Below, piece by piece: positions 8,707 through 16,400 of a stretch of 21,899 bases of DNA. Source of the stretch: Amphritea sp. Lineage in GTDB: Bacteria > Pseudomonadota > Gammaproteobacteria > Pseudomonadales > Balneatricaceae. The position numbers were made by a program, and so were the translations under genes. Location: NCBI GenBank assembly GCA_018067325.1, contig JAGPUU010000012.1, positions 1 through 21,899 of the forward strand, in the 5' to 3' direction. The notes under the pieces were generated by a model. It was not told where the DNA came from, made no database searches, and saw nothing but the letters and a program-made list of their open reading frames with translations. Within the stretch, counting starts at the first letter, position 1. Each line of letters opens with the position of its first letter.

Positions 8707-8723
8707 GGCACCTATATGGTGCA
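8707..8723. promoter_or_regulatory. NtrC-like site 1 upstream of amt
   Basis: Read toward amt, the sequence is TGCAC, seven bases, GTGCC. This closely matches the established NtrC consensus TGCACCA-N3-TGGTGCA. It lies 62 bp before the amt GTG. Confidence 0.5.
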
Positions 8724-8809
8724 ATTTGTAATCTTTACTGAAACCAGAAGACACCTCTCTGTGCATCCTGTCATGCAATAACAAGGGACACAGGGATTTA
8801 AGCTTTGGC

Positions 8810-8826
8810 TGCGCTATAAATGTGCA
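8810..8826. promoter_or_regulatory. NtrC-like site 2 upstream of amt
   Basis: The palindrome TGCGC, seven bases, GTGCA has the same 17-bp layout as site 1, with centres about 103 bp apart. It overlaps the start site predicted from the sigma54-like promoter, an unusual position for an NtrC site. Confidence 0.4.
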
Positions 8827-8835
8827 CTCTTAACA

Positions 8836-8852
8836 AGCAGGTTCCATGCCAA
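8836..8852 (-). promoter_or_regulatory. Sigma54-like (-24/-12) promoter of amt
   Basis: On the minus strand TTGGCATGGAACCTGCT contains GG and GC separated by exactly ten bases and closely follows the sigma54 consensus TGGCACG-N4-TTGCT. The predicted start is near 8825. The NtrC-like sites lie downstream of it rather than upstream, which lowers my confidence. Confidence 0.45.
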
Positions 8853-8889
8853 CAAAAAGCGCACCAAACTCAAACAATCATTTCGCACC

Positions 8890-8915
8890 AAAAAAAACCA
8901 CCTTGCGGTGGTTTT
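8890..8915 (-). terminator. Terminator after rlmKL
   Basis: AAAACCACC and GGTGGTTTT form a 9-bp stem around a 4-nt loop, and the minus-strand transcript continues into eight T residues. It lies about 70 bp past the rlmKL stop. Confidence 0.9.
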
Positions 8916-8983
8916 AATACATTATTAAGCGATGTGAGCGGATTTTAGCCAAACAGCTTAAATCTTAAGAAAGGCCGGTTTAA

Positions 8984-11239
8984 CTAGCCATTAGAGTTCA
9001 CGGATATTTCAAAGCACTGATGAATTTTTGTATGCCGTTTGAAATCAAGATCGACTGTCTTACGGGTGATATCCACAACCTGATATTCCTCCGCCAAATG
9101 TAAATCAATCTTAAAGCGACGATAGTTTGTAGAGAAAATCAATTTGCCCTCTGGGCGTAGCAAGCCCATCGCCAATTTAATCAATTCAGCATGGTCCCGC
9201 TGAATATCCAGTACATCATGCATACGCTTAGAATTTGAGAAGGTCGGCGGATCCATGAAAATCAGATCGTAACTTTGGCCCTTCTGACCTTTTAGCCACT
9301 TAATACAATCTTCCTGAATAAACTGATTCTGTGTTTCAGCAAAGCCATTCAGCGCAAAGTTTTTCCGCGCCCAGCCCAGGTAAGTAGCTGACATATCAAT
9401 ACTGGTAGTCGAACGTGCGCCTCCCTTAGCAGCGTGAAGAGACGCCGTTGAGGTATAGCTGAACAGGTTCAGAAAGTCTTTTCCTTTCGCCTCCTGCTGT
9501 ATTTGCAAACGAATAGGTCGGTGATCCAGAAATAACCCGGTATCAAGGTAATCCTCCAGATTCACCAGAATCCGACAACCCCCTTCGTTCACATCAAAAT
9601 AACGCTCAGTCTGATCACGCTTTTCATACTGGTTAGTCCCTTGTTGCCGCTTACGTTGCTTCAAAACAATTTTTTCAGCAGGGATACCCAGTACAGAAGG
9701 AAGCACAGCAATAATCTCTTGCAACCGCGCAAAAGCTTTCACTACATCGACACTCTTAGGCGCCTGATACTCTTGAACATGAACCCAATCGTTATAAAGA
9801 TCTATCGCGGCCGAGTACTCCGGCAGGTCCGCATCGTATAAACGATAGCAACTTATATCCTGGCGCTTTGCCCATTTACCAAATTGTTTCAGGTTTTTCT
9901 TCAGACGGTTAGCCAGCATCTGCGCGCCGTCACTCAATTCAACCGGAGCGATTCTGACGTCAGAGCTAGTTTCAACTCCCGTTTGTTCAACTCCCGTTTG
10001 TTCGGCTCCCGCTTGTTCAGCTTCAGGCTGTACGACTTCTGATTTTTTGACTTCAGGTTGCGCCGCAACTAAAACCTCTGGCTCCTGGCGAGCCCGAATG
10101 TTAAAGATCTGTAACTGACTCGGTATTGCTCCGTTGTAAAGCTTATAAGTCTTATCAGACGCCAGCTTCATCATCTTGCACAACTCAGGGTTTCCAGTAA
10201 ACACCGCCCCCTGCCAACCGGCAAAATCAGATTTCAAGCGCTCGCCAAGATGTTGATAAAGGAAGAACAGTGTAGGCTCATCCCCCAGGCGCTCTCCGTA
10301 GGGAGGGTTTGTAATTACCAGCCCATGCTCATCGGAGGCCGGGCGCGATAGCTTGGACAGATCTCGTCGCTCGAGATGGATAAGCTCCTCAACCCCTGCA
10401 CGGCGAGCATTCTCACGGGCATGACTCAATACCTTGGCGTCTGCATCAAAGCCCTCAAAGCGGTTTCTAACCCGCTTCAGGCCCGCTTCACGCCGCTCTT
10501 CGGCTTCAGCCAGGAGAGCTTGCCAGATAGTGTTATTGTGTTGAGTCCAAAAAGTAAAACCATAATTTCGACGCGTCAATCCTGGCGCTATATCCGCAGC
10601 CATCAGAGCGCCTTCGATCAGCAAAGTACCTGAGCCACACATAGGATCAAGTAAAGCCTGTCCCTGAGACGCTTTGTCCGGCCAGCCACAACGGTATAAA
10701 AGTGCTGCGGCAAGGTTTTCTTTCATCGGTGCCTGACCCGCATCTAAACGGTATCCACGTCGATGAAGACTATCGCCTGAAATGTCGATCGCGATTGTTG
10801 CTTCACCGCGCTGCAAATGCACATTGACCCGCAGATCTGGCTTCTGACGCTCAACCGATGGACGACGCCCGGTTGCATCCCGAATCTGATCAACGATCGC
10901 ATCTTTGACTTTCTGTGCACCAAAGCGACTGTGATTAATCCCCTCTGACTGACCGGTAAAATCAACCAGCAAAGTACCTTCCGGACGCATATGATCCAAC
11001 CAGGTAACTTCTTGCACGCCACGATAAAGCTCTTCTGCTGTTTCTGCCGGACAACGCTTTAATTCCAACAAAATTCGGTTCGCTACCCGCGACCACAAAC
11101 AGGCTCGATATGCCGCTTCAAGCCCGCCGGAAAAATAGACCCCGGCCAGGGTTTGCTTTGGCGTTTCAACATCCAGGGCCTGAAGTTCATCAAACAGGAC
11201 AGGTTCCAGCCCTTTAGGGCAGGTAGCAAAGAATTTCAT
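8984..11239 (-). CDS. rlmL: Bifunctional 23S rRNA (guanine-N2/N7) methyltransferase RlmKL
   Basis: This fusion of RlmL and RlmK methylates 23S rRNA (m2G2445 and m7G2069 in E. coli). The N-terminal part includes a THUMP region (about 45-155). The RlmL methyltransferase has LLDPMCGSGTLL (about 197-207) and the NPPYGER motif (311-317). The RlmK methyltransferase has FLNLFSYTSTAS (about 589-600) and FMDPPTFSNS (661-670). Between them a Gln/Glu/Val-rich linker (about 385-438) contains pentapeptide repeats. I start at ATG 11239 (751 aa; MKFFATCPKGLEPVL), matching the family N-terminus, with GAGG 12 bp upstream; a TTG at 11257 in frame would add six residues. It is divergent from rmf. Confidence 0.96.
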   Translation of the reverse strand: MKFFATCPKGLEPVLFDELQALDVETPKQTLAGVYFSGGLEAAYRACLWSRVANRILLELKRCPAETAEELYRGVQEVTWLDHMRPEGTLLVDFTGQSEGINHSRFGAQKVKDAIVDQIRDATGRRPSVERQKPDLRVNVHLQRGEATIAIDISGDSLHRRGYRLDAGQAPMKENLAAALLYRCGWPDKASQGQALLDPMCGSGTLLIEGALMAADIAPGLTRRNYGFTFWTQHNNTIWQALLAEAEERREAGLKRVRNRFEGFDADAKVLSHARENARRAGVEELIHLERRDLSKLSRPASDEHGLVITNPPYGERLGDEPTLFFLYQHLGERLKSDFAGWQGAVFTGNPELCKMMKLASDKTYKLYNGAIPSQLQIFNIRARQEPEVLVAAQPEVKKSEVVQPEAEQAGAEQTGVEQTGVETSSDVRIAPVELSDGAQMLANRLKKNLKQFGKWAKRQDISCYRLYDADLPEYSAAIDLYNDWVHVQEYQAPKSVDVVKAFARLQEIIAVLPSVLGIPAEKIVLKQRKRQQGTNQYEKRDQTERYFDVNEGGCRILVNLEDYLDTGLFLDHRPIRLQIQQEAKGKDFLNLFSYTSTASLHAAKGGARSTTSIDMSATYLGWARKNFALNGFAETQNQFIQEDCIKWLKGQKGQSYDLIFMDPPTFSNSKRMHDVLDIQRDHAELIKLAMGLLRPEGKLIFSTNYRRFKIDLHLAEEYQVVDITRKTVDLDFKRHTKIHQCFEISVNSNG
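9971..10030. repeat. 15-bp tandem repeat in the RlmKL linker
   Basis: Two identical 15-bp units TTCAACTCCCGTTTG (9971-9985, 9986-10000) are followed by one diverged copy (10001-10015) and one weak copy (10016-10030). On the coding strand each unit encodes a pentapeptide of the type QTGVE, so length changes by whole units keep the frame. Confidence 0.85.
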
Positions 11240-11706
11240 ATGCGGGGAATACCTCAAATTAGTATGCGCATATTAACGGCAAACGCTTTTAAGACCAATG
11301 ACTAAGATTAGATTTCAAAGCAATTGTCATTAAAGTGAATTTTTTTCATTCCGAATTTTATAGTTTGAAGATGCTTTGCAAGCCATTGAAGTCATAACTA
11401 TTGTTGCAGTTGCGTTTATAGTAATTCTATTAAGACACTATCTTTAATATCTTTTTTTAATTACACACCCAATCTTATTTCCGCCATTGTGAAATTCTGT
11501 GAAGTTCATAGTCGAATTTAACAAACTATGACAGACAAGCTAAGTAACGAAACAAGGCAACACAAACAATAGGAGCAAGTAAGTCACAAAAACCAGGTTT
11601 ACTGAGACGGCAGAGATTCGCTGAAATGACTAAATACTATTTCACTGTTAAGCACGTCACATTCAGTAACCTATCGAAAAATATAAAGAACCAGAGAGGC
11701 TGTCTT
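11240..11706. other. Divergent rlmKL-rmf intergenic region
   Basis: These 467 bp are AT-rich, and I see no convincing gene. An open frame reads into rmf from 11626, but the extra N-terminus is not RMF-like. A direct repeat TGTGAA (about 11488-11503) lies in the middle. The stretch 11540-11700 before rmf could be a leader; TGAAAT and ATTTCA form a small stem there. No promoter is clear enough to call. Confidence 0.6.
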
Positions 11707-11913
11707 ATGAAGAGACAAAAACGTGATCGTTCTTCAGTACTTTTCAACCGCGGTTTTCAAGCCGGGATCGTCGGCAAATCTAGAGACGAGTGCCCAGTCA
11801 ATATTCTAGACCTACGTAGCCACTGGATGAGTGGTTGGCGAGAAGGCCGGGAAGCCCACTGGAATGGTCAATCGGGTGTCTCAGCTATAAACATTAACCC
11901 ATCTCTCCATTAA
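11707..11913 (+). CDS. rmf: Ribosome modulation factor
   Basis: RMF is a small basic protein that binds 70S ribosomes in stationary phase and drives 100S dimer formation (ribosome hibernation). The start at 11707 gives 68 residues beginning MKRQKRDR, the same as E. coli RMF, with RGFQAGIVGKSRDECP and SHWMSGWREGRE conserved. The C-terminal tail (about 50-68) is longer than in E. coli (55 aa) and resembles the longer Pseudomonas forms. AGAGAGG lies about 7 bp before the ATG, which is why I reject the in-frame start 27 codons upstream. It is a single gene between divergent rlmKL and convergent pyrD, with a shared terminator. The rlmKL-rmf-pyrD neighbourhood recurs in Pseudomonas as I recall it. 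Confidence 0.95.
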   Translation: MKRQKRDRSSVLFNRGFQAGIVGKSRDECPVNILDLRSHWMSGWREGREAHWNGQSGVSAININPSLH

Positions 11914-11947
11914 CGAACCCACTTTAATTTGGGTGGAAAGAACAAAA

Positions 11948-11975
11948 AAGAAAGGCTCCCCAGGGAGCCTTTCTT
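11948..11975. terminator. Bidirectional terminator between rmf and pyrD
   Basis: AAGAAAGGCTCCC and GGGAGCCTTTCTT form a perfect 13-bp inverted repeat separated by CA. It is placed between convergent genes, with a T-rich tail on both strands. Confidence 0.9.
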
Positions 11976-12002
11976 GCATTGGTAAACCTTCATTAAACTA
12001 AA

Positions 12003-13034
12003 TTAAGCCTTGGCATTAAGCTCCGCAATCGCTTTAACCGATTCCGTGATCAGTTCGGGGCCTCGGTAGATAAATCCAGAGTATACCTGCACCAAGGAAG
12101 CGCCGGCTTCTATCTTTTCAGCAGCATCAAAGCCATTGGTAATACCACCCACACCGATAATAGGTAGGGCACCATCCAACTCACGGGCCAACACCCGTAT
12201 AGCTTTAGTCGATGCATTTCGTACCGGCACGCCGCTCAAACCACCCGCTTCTGCGGCAACAGGAGAGTCTTCTACACCTTCACGTGACAGTGTGGTATTC
12301 GTCGCGATAACACCATCCATCTCATATGATTTAAGTGCGGAAGCAACCAGACCAAACTCATCTTCACTCATATCCGGTGCAATTTTAACCGCTACAGGAA
12401 CATACTTACCATGAAGCTGAGCCAGCTTTGCCTGCTCTGTTTTGAGTGCCGCCAACAATTCATTCAGGGAGTCCCCGAACTGCAAGGAGCGAAGTCCCGG
12501 TGTGTTAGGCGATGATACGTTAACCGTAATATAGGAAGCTTTATCGTACACTTTGCGCATACAGATCAGATAATCATCCGTAGCATTTTCAACCGGGGTA
12601 TCAAAGTTCTTACCAATATTGATACCCAGAATACCCTGAAATCGACTTTTTTCGATATTCGCCAGCAGTGTATCTACACCCTGATTATTAAAACCCATCC
12701 GATTGATAATCGCCTGGTGCTCGGGGATACGAAACATTCTTGGTTTAGGATTACCTGGCTGAGGACGCGGTGTAACGGTACCCACCTCAACAAAACCAAA
12801 TCCTAACGCAGCCATGCCATCGATTGCTATGCCATTTTTATCCAGACCCGCCGCCAGACCAACCGGATTAGGGAACTGAATCCCCATCACTTCAACCGGC
12901 GAACTGAGCTTTTTGCTTGAACAGAGAGAACTCAATCCCAAATTAGCCATCAGGTTCAGACTATTCAAAGACAGGTCGTGGGCCGTTTCTGGATCGAGCT
13001 TAAATAACAAAGATCGGGCAGCTTGATAGAGCAT
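12003..13034 (-). CDS. pyrD: Dihydroorotate dehydrogenase (quinone), class 2
   Basis: PyrD oxidises dihydroorotate to orotate in pyrimidine synthesis, passing electrons through FMN to membrane quinone. The 343 residues include the short amphipathic N-terminal helix (about 1-35) that marks class 2 membrane-associated enzymes. Conserved segments are [10 protein letters not shown] (59-68), [20 protein letters not shown] (83-102) and NRMGFNN (111-117). The catalytic base is S175 in [14 protein letters not shown], with GVGGI for FMN phosphate near the C-terminus. The ATG at 13034 is 25 bp downstream of a predicted start site, with a weak GGAA ribosome binding site. It is convergent with rmf. Confidence 0.97.
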   Translation of the reverse strand: MLYQAARSLLFKLDPETAHDLSLNSLNLMANLGLSSLCSSKKLSSPVEVMGIQFPNPVGLAAGLDKNGIAIDGMAALGFGFVEVGTVTPRPQPGNPKPRMFRIPEHQAIINRMGFNNQGVDTLLANIEKSRFQGILGINIGKNFDTPVENATDDYLICMRKVYDKASYITVNVSSPNTPGLRSLQFGDSLNELLAALKTEQAKLAQLHGKYVPVAVKIAPDMSEDEFGLVASALKSYEMDGVIATNTTLSREGVEDSPVAAEAGGLSGVPVRNASTKAIRVLARELDGALPIIGVGGITNGFDAAEKIEAGASLVQVYSGFIYRGPELITESVKAIAELNAKA

Positions 13035-13065
13035 GGGATTCCGTTAGTCGAATTAATGTGCGGGC

Positions 13066-13094
13066 ATTATATGCAAAGCAGCAAGCCCTGTAAA
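13066..13094 (-). promoter_or_regulatory. Sigma70 promoter of pyrD
   Basis: On the minus strand TTTACA (13094-13089), a 17-bp spacer and a perfect TATAAT (13071-13066) form a strong promoter. The predicted start near 13059 gives a 25-nt leader before the pyrD ATG. Confidence 0.75.
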
Positions 13095-13098
13095 AAAA

Positions 13099-13317
13099 TC
13101 AGAGCCGCTCTATGCTATTGAATTTTCCAGAATCGGTAAAACTTATCCGAAAACTACCTTGAATCCCGTTATGCAGGAGGTAGGGCTGCAATAACGATGA
13201 AGGAAAGCGAACTCGTCTACCATCCCGGCTTATCGCAACAACATCACGTACCTGTTGCCGATAATGGGCCAAATATTCATCTGAAGACAAACTTATATCA
13301 ACGACAATGTGCTGCAT
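13099..13317 (-). CDS. DUF2835 family protein
   Basis: This is a 72-residue protein of unknown function that I recognise as DUF2835, common in Pseudomonas and related marine gammaproteobacteria. The hallmark stretches are present: DISLSSDEYLAHYR near the start, SRDGRRVRFP in the middle, and the C-terminal HNGIQGSFRISF...GKFNSIERL. It is soluble, with neither a signal peptide nor membrane segments. The ATG at 13317 has no strong ribosome binding site. It lies 86 bp after the glutamate dehydrogenase stop in the same direction and just upstream of the pyrD promoter, so it may be cotranscribed with gdhB. A weak hairpin lies in between. Confidence 0.85.
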   Translation of the reverse strand: MQHIVVDISLSSDEYLAHYRQQVRDVVAISRDGRRVRFPSSLLQPYLLHNGIQGSFRISFTDSGKFNSIERL

Positions 13318-13350
13318 ATTTTAGATCTGATTAGAATTGAAAGATGACAC

Positions 13351-13384
13351 TAAGCCCGGGTATAACCAAAGCCCCCGGCACTTA
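13351..13384 (-). terminator. Possible hairpin after gdhB
   Basis: TAAG and CTTA plus CCGGG and CCCGG can pair with an internal mismatch around a 13-nt loop, between gdhB and the DUF2835 gene. There is no T-run, so it may only attenuate or stabilise the transcript. Confidence 0.3.
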
Positions 13385-13403
13385 GAAAGCAGTCGGCAGT
13401 ATT

Positions 13404-16400
13404 CTACTGGCAGCTTCGCCCCAATTCCACCAATTCAGCAATAGTTACTGTATACATTGCATAATCCGGCTTCTCTGCAGCTTTAAGCTCACTGATAAGC
13501 TGCAGCCAGCGCGCAAGCGGTTGTTCATGCTGAGCAGACCAACTCTCAAGAACATCATCCTCGGCGGCATATCTGAGTACAGCAGACACGATAATTCGCT
13601 GCTGGTTATCAATATCATCACGGAAGGACTCGCGCGCCAGTGACTGCCACTGATTGCCCCGTTCCAGTTCGTTCAACCGGCTATTCAACCAGTGTAGATG
13701 TAATCTTTCCCCAACCTTGAACATAGTTTCGGTTACACGTTCAACCGGTTGATCGTTTGCACCTGCCACATCGATGATATTCAAAACAGTATACAAACAC
13801 CGGTTTCCAGCAATCATAGCGGCCAGATCCTCAGGCACCCCGGCATCAACATAACGCTCATAAGCTTCATGCCAGTCCTGTTTTGGCTGGCCACAAAGGT
13901 AGCGCCCTAACTGACCGGCAATCTCACTGATAGTCACACGATAAAGTTCGACCTCTTTCTCACAGATCGTTTCATTTTCACTGCGATTGACCACGAACCA
14001 CCGTGTTGCCCTACGCACCAAGTACTGAAGTTCATTCATCATCGCCAGTTGTATGTTCGCTTCCACCAGATAGTCTAACGCTTCTATCCGTAACCAAATA
14101 TTCTGAAGATCAAAAACTTCCCGGGCCAATACATACGCACGCGCAATACGGTCAATCCCTGAACGGGTGGATGAGCGCAAACGATCGACAAATTTAAATC
14201 CCATGTAATTAACCATATTATTGGCTAACTGGGTCGAGATAATCTCTCGTTTCAATGGGTGCTGTTGTAGAAACTCTTGATAAGGTTCGATTAAACGCCT
14301 GGGGAAAGCGGTCGCCAACTCTCTACCCATATATGGATCATCGGGGGTTTGTGAATCCAATAACTGTTGTTTCAGCTCCCCCTTACTGTATGAGACCAGA
14401 ACCGCTAACTCAGGACGGGTAAGACCTACCCCTTCAACCTGTCGCTCTGTCAGTGCCTCATCCTCGGGAAGAAATTCAAGTCGGCGGTTTAACTGCCCTC
14501 GCTGCTCAAGATCCTGAATGTAGCGACGGTTCTCCCCCATCCCGTTCACCGCATGAATTTGCTCCAAGCTGATTGCCTGAACCTGACGATAATTATTAAT
14601 CAGTACTAACTGGCTGATTTCACCGGTCATCTCGAAGAGTAATTGGTTACGCTGTTTTTGCGTAAGATCTCCGCTCTCTACAACATGGTTAAGCAGAATC
14701 TTGATATTGACCTCATGATCGGAACAATCAACACCTCCTGCATTATCAATAAAATCAGTATTCATCCGGCCAAAAAAGCGTGCATACTCCATCCTGGCCC
14801 GCTGAGTAACACCAAGGTTGCCGCCCTCCCCGATAACACGACAATGAAGACCCTTGGCATCGATGCGTAAACTATCATTGGCCTTATCTCCAACCATCTC
14901 ATGAGTTTCATCACTGGCTTTGATATAAGTACCTATACCACCGTTCCACAATAGATCTACCGGGGCGCTAAGCAGGCAAGATATCAGTTCATTAGGAGGC
15001 AGGCGATCCTCTGTAATATCAAAGGCATGCTTCATCTCAGGAGTGATCTGAATCGATTTAGCACTGCGATTAAAGACACCACCACCTTTTGAAATCAATT
15101 TCTTATCATAATCATTCCAGCCCGACCGAGGCAGATTGAACAGCCGCTCTCGCTCTTGCCAGCCTTGGGCTGCGTCTGGCGCAGGATCAACAAATATATG
15201 CAGATGATTAAAGGCCGCCAGCAAACGAATGTGCTTTGAAAGCAACATCCCATTGCCAAAAACATCACCGGACATATCTCCCACACCGATGACACTAAAA
15301 TCAGTCTGCGAAATATTGACACCTAACTCTCTAAAGTGACGTTCAACTGATACCCAGGCCCCTTTTGCCGTAATACCCATTTTCTTGTGGTCATAACCCT
15401 GGCTGCCTCCAGACGCAAACGCATCATCCAGCCAAAAGTTATACTGCCGGGCGATCTCATTAGCTATATCAGAAAATGTAGCTGTCCCTTTATCTGCAGC
15501 AACCACCAGATAAGGATCATCCTCATCGAAACGTACGACATTGGAAGGCGGAATAACCTCTCCATCCACCAGATTATCGGTTAGATCCAGCAGCGCACTG
15601 ATAAACTGGCGGTAACACTCAACACCCTCTGACTGCCACTCCTCCCGGCTCATCTGTGGATGAAGGCGTTTGGCAACAAAGCCACCCTTGGCTCCCACTG
15701 GAACAATGACTGAGTTTTTCACCTGCTGCGCTTTTACCAATCCCAGCACTTCTGTACGGTAATCTTCGTAACGATCGGACCAGCGCAAACCGCCCCGAGC
15801 GACCTTGCCTCCCCGAAGATGAGCTCCTTCGAAACGAGAAGAAAAAACAAATACTTCGAACATCGGACAAGGTTCAGGGATATTGGGAATTTCAGCCGGG
15901 CTCATTTTTAACCCAAGATAGGGTTTTGCCTTCCCTTGACTATCTAACTGATAAAAATTGGTACGCAGCGTCGCTTTAATCAACGCAATAAGCTGACGAA
16001 TCACTTTATCATCATTCAGGTTTTCAACCTGATCAAGACTCTTAAGCAACTGCTGCTCAAGCAGTAAGGAGTTAGTTTCACTCTGCTTCTCAGGATTAAA
16101 TTTGGCATCAAACAGCGCGATCAACTGTTCAGCAATTTCACTATGCGCGGTCAGGGTGTTACTGATCGCGCTACCTATCAGCGGAAAACGTATCTGTTTC
16201 ATATAGGCGGCATAAGCCCGTAACAGATCTACCTGCCGCCAGGTGAGTCCTCCCATAAGGACTAAACGGTTAAACTTATCATTGGCGGCATTACCCGCCC
16301 AGATCTGCATAAAAGCATCCTGGAATACCTTTTTCATATCTTGTGGGGCATGTCGGATAGCCATACTGCTTTGCAAACTGAAGTCATGTATCCAGACAGT

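Larger units (their letters stand above)
8646..8983. other. Intergenic region between rlmKL and amt
   Basis: These 338 bp hold no gene. The right end contains the rlmKL terminator. The rest is the amt control region, with a sigma54-like promoter near 8845 and two 17-bp NtrC-like palindromes. The amt leader would be about 180 nt if that promoter is used. Confidence 0.75.

Noticed and set aside
8762..8777. TGCAT-N6-ATGCA inverted repeat in the amt upstream region
   Set aside because: The spacing differs from the 17-bp NtrC sites and the arms are short; probably chance.
11488..11503. Possible CRP site upstream of rmf (TGTGAAATTCTGTGAA)
   Set aside because: The two TGTGAA units are direct, not inverted, repeats, so they do not fit the CRP consensus TGTGA-N6-TCACA.
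11626..11706. N-terminal extension of rmf by 27 codons
   Set aside because: The residues do not resemble RMF, and AGAGAGG with a correctly spaced ATG at 11707 gives the family N-terminus MKRQKRDR.
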